Part shown: piece by piece, positions 1-8,398 of the stretch | How the letters are laid out: every line of letters starts with the position of its first letter | Position numbering within the stretch: the stretch's first letter is position 1 | DNA from: Erythrobacter fulvus | Lineage (GTDB): Bacteria > Pseudomonadota > Alphaproteobacteria > Sphingomonadales > Sphingomonadaceae | Reading direction: 5' to 3' | NCBI RefSeq assembly: GCF_028595285.1 | Contig: NZ_JAQQXQ010000013.1 | Span: 1 to 64,000 of the forward strand | DNA length: 64,000 nt | The notes under the pieces: generated by a model | Database searches by the model: none | Told to the model about the DNA's origin: nothing | The model's input: only the letters and a program-made list of their open reading frames with translations | Position numbers and translations under genes: made by a program

Positions 1-204
1 TCCGGCGCATCTGCGCCTCGCTCAACAACCAAAGCTCAGACACCCGCAGCACCTCCTCAGTGCCGCGAGTGAATCAAGGCATCGCCGCCAATGCAAGAAT
101 TTAATGGGTCCTGAGCCTAGGGATCGACGTAGAAGACGCGCTTGCTCTAGCCGAAAACACGGAAATTTGAGCAATCGGCTCCTCGTTATCCGCGAGGAGC
201 CGAC
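1..204. other. Non-coding flank, no gene seen
   Basis: No open frame here has a credible start or codon pattern. The only structure is a 10-bp stem-loop at its right end, listed separately. The base composition is less GC-rich than in the genes that follow. Confidence 0.5.
176..202 (-). terminator. Stem-loop downstream of the 205-507 ORF
   Basis: Arms CGGCTCCTCG (176-185) and CGAGGAGCCG (193-202) pair perfectly over 10 bp around a 7-nt loop. The hairpin lies just after the stop codon of the minus-strand ORF at 205-507. On that strand it is followed by a moderately T-containing stretch rather than a clean T run. It fits a rho-independent terminator or a 3' stabilising hairpin for that ORF. 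Confidence 0.45.
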
Positions 205-507
205 CTAGAACCGCTGATGCTTTTGTGCCGCTCGAAGGCGACGTGTCAGATGGCAGCTTTCGACCCAGAGGCGGTCGTTGACGGCCGTCACAATGAACGT
301 CTGGTTCCACCAGAAGCTGACATACCGCTTTCGGGACTCGTATCGGCCCCGCTCATCACCGGGAATGGGTGAAGCGCTGATGCCGGTATTTAACCGGAGG
401 GACCGGTAAGCCGCGATTGGGTGCACAAAACCTGCCTGATCGCTTTGTCCCTCGATTACGCTCGCGACCGTCTCCACGATCTTCACCAAAATGGCGATGA
501 AAATCAC
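205..507 (-). CDS. Hypothetical small membrane protein, possibly the 3' part of a broken gene
   Basis: A 100-aa frame starting at GTG, with a hydrophobic N-terminus (about residues 2-15) and a hydrophilic, Trp- and Arg-containing remainder. I do not recognise it. The same frame continues upstream beyond a TAG codon at 511-513, and that upstream segment (about 514-574) also encodes a hydrophobic stretch with Met codons. A longer two-helix protein may therefore have been interrupted by a nonsense mutation. No clear Shine-Dalgarno sequence precedes the GTG. A perfect hairpin follows the stop codon, the main support for this being a gene or a recent relic. It could equally be non-coding. Confidence 0.3.
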   Translation of the reverse strand: MIFIAILVKIVETVASVIEGQSDQAGFVHPIAAYRSLRLNTGISASPIPGDERGRYESRKRYVSFWWNQTFIVTAVNDRLWVESCHLTRRLRAAQKHQRF

Positions 508-821
508 CGGCTAGCGCATCAATCCGGCCGACATGCTCGCTCTGATGATCACGAGGGCAGCTACCAGCACGAATTGACGCTTTTTTGACGGTCCGTCCGG
601 TTGACCACAGCCGTTTAATACAGGCAGCTAAGAGTCACGCGGAAAAGCCGAAATCAAACCACGCTTCACGGCGCGCCAACCACCGGGTTGGCGCGGCCGG
701 GGAAGGTTTGGCGGATCCAATTCGGAGTAAATGAACGATGGGGTCTCGCCGTTTGGTAGGCGTGAATGTCGACGAAAATGATTAAGGCGAGTAACCGTCG
801 AAATCGGCTCGGAGTGGGGCA
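508..821. other. Upstream region of the transporter operon
   Basis: No convincing gene. The first part (514-574) may be the interrupted 5' end of the minus-strand ORF. A 10-bp hairpin lies at 672-695. I could not assign a sigma-70 promoter with acceptable spacing. The operon's ribosome binding site GGAG is at 811-814. Confidence 0.5.
672..695. repeat. Perfect 10-bp inverted repeat upstream of the transporter operon
   Basis: CGCGCCAACC (672-681) and GGTTGGCGCG (686-695) are separated by ACCG. The element is about 130 nt before the first gene of the operon. It has no T run on either side, so it is more likely an operator or 5'-UTR hairpin than an intrinsic terminator. Confidence 0.4.
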
Positions 822-989
822 ATGAACCGCCCGCGGCCGACCGCCTTCGAGGGCGAGCTGGAACGGCGGCTGGCGATTCTTGCGCGGGGTGAGGACGTGG
901 ATCGTCGTCTGCCCAAAGCGGATACAGTTGCTCTTGCCACGATCACCATCGGATCCTTCGCGATGGTCCTGATTGCGCAGGCGTTCTAG
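822..989 (+). CDS. 55-aa single-helix membrane peptide, first gene of transporter operon
   Basis: ATG at 822 with GGAG eight bases upstream opens a 55-aa frame ending at TAG 987-989, three bases before the TTG start of the NCS1 permease. Residues 1-33 are hydrophilic and strongly charged (ELERRLAILARGEDVDRR). Residues 34-55 form one hydrophobic helix, giving a predicted cytoplasmic N-terminus and a C-terminal anchor. Near-abutment with the permease suggests translational coupling and possibly a small accessory subunit, as in other permeases with tiny partner proteins. I do not recognise a family. The call as a real gene rests on the good RBS, the amphipathic-plus-helix pattern and the tight spacing. 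Confidence 0.6.
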   Translation: MNRPRPTAFEGELERRLAILARGEDVDRRLPKADTVALATITIGSFAMVLIAQAF

Positions 990-992
990 CCA

Positions 993-2453
993 TTGGCCGA
1001 CAACCCACAGATCGAAGGCGCGCTGGCCGAAACGCTTCCGCTGCTCCCTGAGGAACGCAGCTGGTCCTTTCGCGACATGCTGGCGGTCAAGGGCGGCCTT
1101 GCGATTGCCACATGGGGATTTCTGGCTGGCGGGGCGACCGGGCAACTGGTTGGCTTTGTCGATGGCATGATGGCGCTGTTCTTCGGTACGGCGCTGGGCC
1201 TTGGTCTGTTGTTCTTCGGGTTGCTGCTTCCGGTCTACCGGACTGGCAGCGAAAGCTTCGTCTTCATGCGCAGCGCGTTCGGCCCAAGCGGCACCAGCCT
1301 GCTGGCGGTGGTGCTGGTGGTGGGCATCGTCCCGTTCAATTCCGCGATCCTCTCGATCATGGCGGGCGATGCGACGCGTGAAGTGCTGATCGGGCTCGAT
1401 TTTCTTGCTCCCGGGACTGCGTGGCCGGTGGCGAAAGCAACCGCGCTTGGCGTGCTCGGCCTCAGCTGCCTGCTTGCTGCGCGCGGAAGCGACACCTTGC
1501 GGCGCTTTAATCTCGTGGTCGTGCCCTTGCTGGTGCTGCTGTCGGGCGGGCTGCTGATCGCGGTGTTGTGGCAGAGCGGGTGGCAGGCCGTCTTTTCAGC
1601 GCAGCCGCCCGCCTTGCCATTCGACCGCGCGACGCGGCTGATGCTGGCGACCGAACTCAACATTGTCGTGACCATCTCGTGGTTCGGGCTGGCCGGCAAT
1701 ATCATGCGCTATGGCAGCAGTGCGCGTGGGGCGATGTGGGGAACTTGGATCGGATTGGTGCCGGTTTCCCTGCTGCCTGCGCTTGCCGGGCTGGCGTCTT
1801 CGCTGGTCCTCGGATCGCCTGACCCGGCCCAGTGGATGACGCCGCTGGTCGGGCCGGTGATCGGCCTTGCGATGCTGCTGGTGCTGATCTTCGCCAATAT
1901 CTCCAGCCTTACGGGGATGTTGCAGGGCAATGTGCCCACGATCGTGCAGAATTTCGGATCACGCGCGCGGAGGCTGGGCTTTGCCGGCAATGTGACGATG
2001 CTGGGGATCGGCGCCGGGCTGATCCTGCTGCTGGCGAGCGATGCTCTGTATGCGCGCTTCTATACGATGGTCGCGTTTTCCGGGGCAGTCCTTGCGCCGA
2101 CGACCGGCATCCTACTGGCCGATTGGCTGGTGCTGCGACGGACAACGGTCGATATCCGCGCGCTGCACCATCCGGCGCCGGGCAGCGCATATGGATTTAT
2201 CGCGGGGTTCAACCCTGCGGCGATGATCGCGCTGCTAGCAGGGTTCGTGACCTATCTCGCGCTGCTCGAACCCGTCAGCCAGACGCCCGCCGCCGGTTTT
2301 CGCTATCTCTCTGCAAGCCTGCCCTCGATGTGGCTGGCCTTCGTCGTCCATCTCGCGCTGTCGCGGTTGATCACGATCCCACGCAGGCTGGGAGGCTATT
2401 CATCTCTACCAGACGCGAAGACCGTTACCCATGACATCGAGCCCGCCGAATGA
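993..2453 (+). CDS. NCS1-family (cytosine/purine/allantoin-type) permease
   Basis: A 486-aa, highly hydrophobic protein with about 12 predicted membrane helices. The N-terminal segment LPLLPEERSWSFRDM followed by a Gly-rich first helix resembles NCS1 nucleobase:cation symporters. The likely job is uptake of a nucleobase, hydantoin-like or related small heterocycle across the inner membrane; the substrate cannot be read from sequence. The start is TTG at 993, three bases after the stop of the 55-aa peptide gene. The next gene overlaps its stop codon (ATGA, 2450-2453). No catabolic enzyme for nucleobases lies nearby, so substrate assignment is open. Confidence 0.75.
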   Translation: MADNPQIEGALAETLPLLPEERSWSFRDMLAVKGGLAIATWGFLAGGATGQLVGFVDGMMALFFGTALGLGLLFFGLLLPVYRTGSESFVFMRSAFGPSGTSLLAVVLVVGIVPFNSAILSIMAGDATREVLIGLDFLAPGTAWPVAKATALGVLGLSCLLAARGSDTLRRFNLVVVPLLVLLSGGLLIAVLWQSGWQAVFSAQPPALPFDRATRLMLATELNIVVTISWFGLAGNIMRYGSSARGAMWGTWIGLVPVSLLPALAGLASSLVLGSPDPAQWMTPLVGPVIGLAMLLVLIFANISSLTGMLQGNVPTIVQNFGSRARRLGFAGNVTMLGIGAGLILLLASDALYARFYTMVAFSGAVLAPTTGILLADWLVLRRTTVDIRALHHPAPGSAYGFIAGFNPAAMIALLAGFVTYLALLEPVSQTPAAGFRYLSASLPSMWLAFVVHLALSRLITIPRRLGGYSSLPDAKTVTHDIEPAE

Positions 2454-3823
2454 CCGGGCGCACCATTCTGGGCCACCCGCGCGGGCTGTTCACCCTCGCC
2501 TCGACCGAGCTGTGGGAGCGGTTTTCCTATTACGGGATGGCCGCGCTGCTGGTGCTCTATATGGTGCAGGAATTGCTGCTGCCCGGCCATGCCGAGAATG
2601 TCTGGGGCATGGCCGCGTTTCGCGGCGCGCTCGAAGCGGTGTTCGGCCCGCTTTCAGCGCAGGCGCTGGCGAGCCAGATTTACGGCCTTTACGGGGGGCT
2701 GGTCTATTTCACGCCAATGCTCGGAGGTTGGCTCGCGGACCGTTTTTTCGGCACGCGGCGCGTGGTGCTGGGCGGCATCGCGCTGATGACAGCCGGGCAC
2801 TTTGCCATGACCTTCGAGGAAACCTTCCTCATCGCGCTGGCCCTTTTGATCGCCGGTTCGGGCGCGCTCAAGGGCAATATCGCGTCGCAGGTAGGCAAGC
2901 TTTACGGGCGTGACGAAGAAGCGCAGCGTTCGCGCGGTTTCGCGATCTTCTCGACCTTCATCAACATGGGGGCGTTTGGCGGTCCGCTGGTGTCAGGCGC
3001 GCTGGCACAGACCTATGGCTGGCACATAGGGTTCGCGTTTGCGGGCTTTCTGATGCTGATTGCAATCGCGGTCTATGTAGCGGGGCGCCGGCACCTGCCC
3101 GATGATCGGCCTCGCGCGGGCGCAGCCGGGCCACGTGTACCGCTTTCGCAAGCAGATCGACGCGTATTGTGGCTGATGTTGCCGATCCTTGTCGCTGCGA
3201 TGCTCGGCCACATCGCCTATTTTCAATCGCTCAATGTCGGCTTCGTCTGGATCGCGGACAGTGTCGATCTGGCCACGCCGTTGGGGAAGTTGCCGGTGCC
3301 GTGGTTCGCCTCGGTTGATCCGCTCGCCGGGATCGCGGCCATGCCGCTGCTGCTGGCATGGTGGCGCTGGCAGGCAAGGCGCGGGCGCGAGCCGGACGAT
3401 ATCGCCAAGATCTGCATCGGCATGATGATTATGGCCGCCGGGCTGCTGATGTTCGCGCTTGGCGCGCTGTTTGCCGATGGCGGCGAGGCGAGCGTGGCAT
3501 GGCCTATGCTGGCCTATATCTGCACCGGCATCGGCTTTCTGTGGTATTGGCCGGTAACCTTGGCGTTCGTCTCGCGGCAGGCACCCCCCGCGGTCACTTC
3601 GCTGGTCGTGAGCGCGAGTTACGTGACGTTGTTCATCGCTGGACTCGCGACGGGCACGATCGGCTCGTTCTACGAGGCGCTAAGCCCGGCCCCCTTCTTC
3701 CTCCTCAACGCCGCCATACCGGCCAGCGGAGCGGTGCTGCTGTTTGCGGCCGGTCCGGTCCTCCGCCGCGCCGTTGCTGCGCCGCCGCCAATCGTGCGGC
3801 TCACCGAAGGGCAGGCCACGTGA
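2450..3823 (+). CDS. POT/PTR2-family proton-coupled oligopeptide transporter
   Basis: A 457-aa MFS-fold protein. The proton-coupling motif ExxERFxYY is at residues 20-28 (ELWERFSYYG), directly before helix 1, and the loop after helix 2 carries the family's Gly-Gly-x-x-Ala-Asp-x-x-x-Gly-type motif (GGWLADRFFGTRR). Members import di- and tripeptides with protons. The ATG overlaps the stop codon of the NCS1 permease. A second POT gene is at 30460-32010. A 60-nt gap with an inverted repeat separates it from the next gene, the widest spacing in the operon. Confidence 0.88.
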   Translation: MTGRTILGHPRGLFTLASTELWERFSYYGMAALLVLYMVQELLLPGHAENVWGMAAFRGALEAVFGPLSAQALASQIYGLYGGLVYFTPMLGGWLADRFFGTRRVVLGGIALMTAGHFAMTFEETFLIALALLIAGSGALKGNIASQVGKLYGRDEEAQRSRGFAIFSTFINMGAFGGPLVSGALAQTYGWHIGFAFAGFLMLIAIAVYVAGRRHLPDDRPRAGAAGPRVPLSQADRRVLWLMLPILVAAMLGHIAYFQSLNVGFVWIADSVDLATPLGKLPVPWFASVDPLAGIAAMPLLLAWWRWQARRGREPDDIAKICIGMMIMAAGLLMFALGALFADGGEASVAWPMLAYICTGIGFLWYWPVTLAFVSRQAPPAVTSLVVSASYVTLFIAGLATGTIGSFYEALSPAPFFLLNAAIPASGAVLLFAAGPVLRRAVAAPPPIVRLTEGQAT

Positions 3824-3826
3824 TCG

Positions 3827-3862
3827 AATTCCTGAAGCAACGGCACCGATGGTGCAGGAATT
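3827..3862. repeat. Intra-operon inverted repeat between POT and DUF418 genes
   Basis: AATTCCTG (3827-3834) and CAGGAATT (3855-3862) are perfect inverted arms. An inner GCACC-gat-GGTGC hairpin (3843-3855) can form instead. It fills the only real gap in the operon and has no following T run. A role in RNA processing or differential stability is possible. Confidence 0.4.
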
Positions 3863-3883
3863 ATTCCAATCGAAGGGGGATAC

Positions 3884-5221
3884 ATGGCAACGGCAGCACA
3901 TGAAGCAGGGGTCATTGCGACCGCCCAATCAACACCGGATCAGACAAAAACCGGGCCGACAAGCGATCGCATCGTCGCGCTCGATTTCGTGCGCGGGGCA
4001 GCGCTGTTCGGCATCCTGCTAATGAACATCACCGGCTTCGGTCTGCCGCATGCCTACAGCAATCCCATGAACTGGGGCGGCGCGGAGGGGGCCAATCTGC
4101 TTGCGTGGATGATCATCCAGATCGGGTTCGAAGGCACACAGCGCGGCCTGTTCTCGATGCTGTTTGGTGCGGGCATCATCCTGTTCACGTCGCGGCTGGA
4201 AGCCAAGGGGCGGACCGATGTCGGCGACATTTACGCCCGTCGAAACCTCTGGCTGCTTGTATTCGGGATGGTGAACGGTTTTGTCCTTCTGTGGAGCGGC
4301 GACATTCTCTATTTCTATGGGCTGACCGCGCTGGTGGTGTTCCCGTTTCGTAAGCTCGGTGTGCGGGCGCTCCTGATGATCGGGATCGTCGGAATGCTGG
4401 CAAGCGCGCTCTGGAACGCGAAGGACACGGCCGACCTGATGAGCTATCACGAGGCTTACGAAGCCTCGCAGGTGGCAGGCGCCCAACTGAACCCCCAGCA
4501 GCAGGCACTCGGGGAAGAGTGGGAGGGCGCGCTCGCCGAATACGCCCCCTCGCCTGAGACGCAGCGTGACTATGTCGAGCAGCGCACGCAGAGCTACTCA
4601 GCCGCCTTCGCGCAGGTTGCCGCAGAAACGGTGCACGCGGAAAGCTGGTATTTCTATCGCTGGTTTTTCGACATCTTCAGCATGATGCTGATCGGCATGG
4701 CCTTGTTCAAGGCCGGGGTCTTCACGCTCGAGCGATCGACACGGTTCTATCTTGCGCTCGTCGTGATCGGATATGGGGTGGGCCTGACGGTTAACGTCCT
4801 CGAGACCCGGTTGATCATCGAGGGCGGCTTCGGCCTGCTGGCGATGAGCCAGTCCCAGATCACCTACGACCTTGGAAGGCTCCCGATGACGGCGGGGCAT
4901 CTTGGCCTGCTGCTGCTGATTGCGCGATCGGGTATCTTCCCGCTGTTCCAGCATGCGCTCGCCAGCGTGGGACGAATGGCGTTCACCAATTACCTGACGC
5001 ACTCGCTGGTCTGCGCGATCCTGTTCGTCGGGCTGGGCTATTTCGGCCAGCTTGAGCGGCACGAGCTTTACTATGTCGTCTTCACGATCTGGGCGGTCCA
5101 GCTGGTCCTCAGCCCGCTATGGCTTGGCACCTTCAAGATGGGCCCGCTCGAATGGCTGTGGCGCGGGCTGACTTATGGCGAACTGCCCAAGCTGCGGCGC
5201 GGCAAGGAGGCCGCGACATGA
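3884..5221 (+). CDS. DUF418-domain membrane protein
   Basis: A 445-aa polytopic membrane protein. It has the usual DUF418 start, a short hydrophilic N-terminus followed by RIVALDFVRGAALFGILLMN, and ends in the DUF418 region with conserved FTNYLTHS-type sequence and a Leu/Trp-rich C-terminus. The function of the family is not settled; members are often found beside transporters or peptidases. The RBS AAGGGGG lies just upstream of the ATG. The following MFS gene starts within its stop codon (ATGA at 5218-5221), indicating co-translation with the neighbouring importers. Confidence 0.82.
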   Translation: MATAAHEAGVIATAQSTPDQTKTGPTSDRIVALDFVRGAALFGILLMNITGFGLPHAYSNPMNWGGAEGANLLAWMIIQIGFEGTQRGLFSMLFGAGIILFTSRLEAKGRTDVGDIYARRNLWLLVFGMVNGFVLLWSGDILYFYGLTALVVFPFRKLGVRALLMIGIVGMLASALWNAKDTADLMSYHEAYEASQVAGAQLNPQQQALGEEWEGALAEYAPSPETQRDYVEQRTQSYSAAFAQVAAETVHAESWYFYRWFFDIFSMMLIGMALFKAGVFTLERSTRFYLALVVIGYGVGLTVNVLETRLIIEGGFGLLAMSQSQITYDLGRLPMTAGHLGLLLLIARSGIFPLFQHALASVGRMAFTNYLTHSLVCAILFVGLGYFGQLERHELYYVVFTIWAVQLVLSPLWLGTFKMGPLEWLWRGLTYGELPKLRRGKEAAT

Positions 5222-6567
5222 GCGCCGGAGCCGTCATCAGCCGCGATACGCGCCTCGCGCTCCCCGCCTTTGCTGACAGTTCGCGGCTTCGCCTGCTGCT
5301 CGGCACGCTGCTCTACCTCGCGCAGGGCTTTCCGCAGGGCATATTCTTCTACGCCATGCCCACCTGGCTCGCGGCCAACGGAGAGTCGACCGAGGTGGTG
5401 GCAATGGCTGCAGCCGCGGCGTCCCTTCCATGGAGCCTCAAGTTCATCGCCGGCCTCATGATGGACCGCTACACCTGGCTCGCCATGGGCCGCCGGAGAC
5501 CCTGGCTGATCGGTTCGCAGATATGCATCATCGCCAGCCTGCTCGCCGTTTCGGTGATCTCACCGCGGCCCGAACAGACCGCGCTCGTCATCGGTTTCGT
5601 CTTCATTCTATCCTTGCTCACAGCGGTGCAGGACGTCGCTCTCGATGCGCTGGTTGTGGACCTCACGCCCGAAAACGAAATGGGGCGCATGAACGGCTTC
5701 ATGTTTGGCGGCAAGGTGTTTGGCATCGCCGCCGGGATGGCCGGGACCGGTTATCTGCTCGAATACCACGGCTTTGCGAGCGCCATGATGGGAATGCTCG
5801 TGCTGTTCCTGATTCCTGCCACGGCAGCGCTCATCATCCGGGAACGCGCAGGCGAGAAGCTGCTGCCGTGGACCGGGGGACAGCGTTCGCCCGAAATCAC
5901 CTTCGTGAACGACAAGCTGCTCCCCATTCTCTGGGCGGCACTGCGCAATCTTCTGCGGCCACAAGGTCTCGTCACCGTCCTGGTGATCCTGATCTACAGC
6001 GTTCATCAAAGGCTCAACGAGATGACCGATGCGCTTTTCGCGATCCGGCAGCTTGGCTGGAACCAGGCCGAGCTCGGATCGCTGATGGGCGTCTCCAACG
6101 TTGTGATGGGCCTGCTTTGCCTCACGCTCGGGGGATGGATGGTCGACCGGTTCGGGGCAAGGCGGATCGCTTTGTGGTCAGGTGTCATCGCCTTGCCCGT
6201 GATGGGCGTTTACCTGATCGACGATGCCCTGTGGGCCGATGATCGGCTGTATGTCGCGTGGTTCTTCATCAAGAACGTGCCGCTCTTTCTTTTCTATCTG
6301 GCCAATCTCGTCATCATGATGCGCGCGACAGCAAAGGAAGCCGCCGCGCTCTCCTTTGCCCTGTTCGCGGCGATCGTGCCGCTGGGATTCATGGTCGGTG
6401 CGGCTCTGCTGCCTCTGCTCGAAGACATGGGCGGATGGCAGGCGATGTTCGGCGCGAGCGCAGCGCTGGTTTTTGTCGCCGGCTTGCTGACCCTCTTGTT
6501 GAAACCTGAAACCGACCCGCAGCAACCCGACGCCGGGGCCGTCGAACTTGAAGGCAGACTCGCATGA
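5218..6567 (+). CDS. AmpG-like MFS transporter
   Basis: A 449-aa MFS protein with about 12 helices. The early sequence LLYLAQGFPQGIFFYAMPTW and the loop MMDRYTWLAMGRRRPW resemble the AmpG branch, whose known members import muropeptides from the periplasm. The start at 5218 is preferred over the longer upstream frame because it has GGAGG at 5206-5210 and overlaps the DUF418 stop. It ends by overlapping the APC gene (6564-6567). Whether the substrate is anhydro-muropeptide or another peptide conjugate cannot be told; no recycling enzyme is adjacent. Confidence 0.78.
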   Translation: MSAGAVISRDTRLALPAFADSSRLRLLLGTLLYLAQGFPQGIFFYAMPTWLAANGESTEVVAMAAAAASLPWSLKFIAGLMMDRYTWLAMGRRRPWLIGSQICIIASLLAVSVISPRPEQTALVIGFVFILSLLTAVQDVALDALVVDLTPENEMGRMNGFMFGGKVFGIAAGMAGTGYLLEYHGFASAMMGMLVLFLIPATAALIIRERAGEKLLPWTGGQRSPEITFVNDKLLPILWAALRNLLRPQGLVTVLVILIYSVHQRLNEMTDALFAIRQLGWNQAELGSLMGVSNVVMGLLCLTLGGWMVDRFGARRIALWSGVIALPVMGVYLIDDALWADDRLYVAWFFIKNVPLFLFYLANLVIMMRATAKEAAALSFALFAAIVPLGFMVGAALLPLLEDMGGWQAMFGASAALVFVAGLLTLLLKPETDPQQPDAGAVELEGRLA

Positions 6568-7910
6568 GCACGTCAGTCCCCACTGGGCAGCTTCAAAAAC
6601 GCCTCGGCCTGCCCTTTGCTATCGCCGTGTGCGTTGGCACGGTTATCGGCACCGGGATCATGCGCGCGCCCGGCGAAATCGCCAACATGGTTCCCGATCC
6701 CACAATCGTGCTGGTTCTGTGGCTGGTTGGGGGCTTCTATGTGCTGCTGTCGTGCAATGTCGCAGCGGAAATTTCCTCTGCGATCCCGCGTTCGGGCGGC
6801 CATTACATCCCGGTTCACGAAGGGCTGGGGAATTCGATGGGCTTGCTGGTCGGCTGGACGATGTGGAGCGCCTTTGTCGTGGTCAATGCGGCGCTTAGCA
6901 TCGCCGCAGCCGATTTTCTGGGCACGATCTTGCCCTTTGTTGCCGATAACGCCCAATGGAGCGCGCTGGCGATCCTGCTACTGATGACTGCGCTCAACTG
7001 GTTCGGGGTCGAGGAAGGGCGCTGGGTCCAGATCGTGGGGACGGCGCTCAAGATCGGATTGCTTTTGGCAGTGGTTGTGGCCGCCTTGCTGTTTCCTCTC
7101 GAGCGCGGTGCCGAAACGGCTGTCGCCCAAAGCGTCCCGCCCGCCGAGCCGATCTCCCTCTTCACTATCCTGCTTGGCCTCCAGTTCATCGTTGCGGTTT
7201 ATGACGGGTGGTACACCTCGATCTATTTCGCCGGGGAGGACAAGAATCCAGGGCGCAACATCCCGCGTTCGCTGTTTCAGGCGGCTGTCGCTGTCATGGC
7301 GATCTACCTGTTGGTTAACTGGAGCCTGATTTCGGCGCTTGATTTCGATGTCTTGCGCTCATCGCAACTCCCGATGGCCGTGGTCATCGGCCAGGTTGCA
7401 GGCGAATGGGGGGGCGTTTTCGTGGCGCTTCTGGCCACGCTGATGGCGCTGATCACGCTCAACGGATGCATCATGTCGACCCCGCGAGTGCTCTACGGGC
7501 TGGCCGAAGATGGCCTGTTCCTGAAGTCGGCATTGCAGGTCAATCGCGGTGGTACCCCGACCGTGGCCCTGGCGGTCGGCACACTTTTCTCGATCCCGTT
7601 GATCTTCACCGGGGGATACGTGTTTGCATTCCGACTGATGGGGGCGATGACGCTGTTTGCCGCCTGCCTCTATATTCTCTCCCATTTCTCTCTGCGAATC
7701 CGCCGCCCCGACATGGGGCAGCCCTACCGCGCGCGAGGGCACCCGATCCTTCCTGCGCTCGTCCTGATGATCAACCTTGCGCTCCTGATCAGTTTCGTGA
7801 TCGCCGAACCGATTAGCGGGGCAATCATGGCGGGGATGATCGCGATCTGCATTCCCGTCGGTGTCCATCTCGAACGCGAAAAACGGCGGCTCGCCCCAAC
7901 AACCACTTAG
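6564..7910 (+). CDS. APC-superfamily amino acid permease
   Basis: A 448-aa permease. The N-terminal helix carries the APC signature GTVIGTGIMRAPGEIA (unwound Gly motif that binds the substrate carboxylate), followed by about 12 helices and a short basic C-tail. The likely role is uptake or exchange of an amino acid. It is the last gene of the transporter operon, and a candidate terminator lies about 190 nt downstream. The run peptide importer, AmpG-like importer, amino acid permease would fit scavenging of peptide-derived nutrients, but this is inference. Confidence 0.82.
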   Translation: MSTSVPTGQLQKRLGLPFAIAVCVGTVIGTGIMRAPGEIANMVPDPTIVLVLWLVGGFYVLLSCNVAAEISSAIPRSGGHYIPVHEGLGNSMGLLVGWTMWSAFVVVNAALSIAAADFLGTILPFVADNAQWSALAILLLMTALNWFGVEEGRWVQIVGTALKIGLLLAVVVAALLFPLERGAETAVAQSVPPAEPISLFTILLGLQFIVAVYDGWYTSIYFAGEDKNPGRNIPRSLFQAAVAVMAIYLLVNWSLISALDFDVLRSSQLPMAVVIGQVAGEWGGVFVALLATLMALITLNGCIMSTPRVLYGLAEDGLFLKSALQVNRGGTPTVALAVGTLFSIPLIFTGGYVFAFRLMGAMTLFAACLYILSHFSLRIRRPDMGQPYRARGHPILPALVLMINLALLISFVIAEPISGAIMAGMIAICIPVGVHLEREKRRLAPTTT

Positions 7911-8398
7911 GCGCCTTGGCGGGTCGGCGTGTCGAAGGGTGCAGAGCCTTTCCGACAAACGCGGATCACAATTGGGCTGTCATGACGCGGTCCAATGCAA
8001 GATATTCGATTGAGAAACGCAGGCATATGCACGAAAGGCAGTTCTGGTCGTAACCGGACGTTTGATAATGCCGCTAGGAATGTCTGAAATGTCCCATACC
8101 CGGTCTTTGAGACCCTTTTTTACCGATGTCCGCTTTTGGGTGATCGGTATGCAAACCGCAAAAACCGGAACGGAGGCGCAAAGCTGATATTGCGGATGCT
8201 GCCGGTCAGAGCGTTGACGCGAGACGATCCAGTAAATCTTGTCGATCGAGTTTTCCGATCGCTTTGCGATACCATACGAAAATCAATATTTAGAGCGTGA
8301 TCATCCAGTTCTCGTCTTCATCCTTTAGGGTGCGCCAGTTTTTTCCAGCACACAGTCTTCTTGCCTGCCCCGTCGGAAGGGGGCGGGGCGGATCGCCG
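7911..8398. other. Gene-poor gap between transporter operon and exporter operon
   Basis: About 490 nt without a convincing gene, between two converging operons. It holds a candidate terminator at 8102-8121 for the plus-strand operon. A weaker hairpin (GCCCCG 8367-8372 / CGGGGC 8384-8389) just after the minus-strand exporter lacks a T run. A 35-codon frame near 8090 was judged non-coding. The composition is visibly less GC-rich than in the flanking genes. Confidence 0.5.
8102..8121 (+). terminator. Rho-independent terminator candidate
   Basis: GGTCT (8102-8106), loop TTG, AGACC (8110-8114), then C and six T residues (8116-8121). The stem is short but the T run is clean. It would end transcripts of the 822-7910 operon. 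Confidence 0.5.

Noticed and set aside
8090..8195. A 35-codon frame in the gap after the transporter operon
   Set aside because: It overlaps the candidate terminator, has no RBS and shows no recognisable helix or motif.
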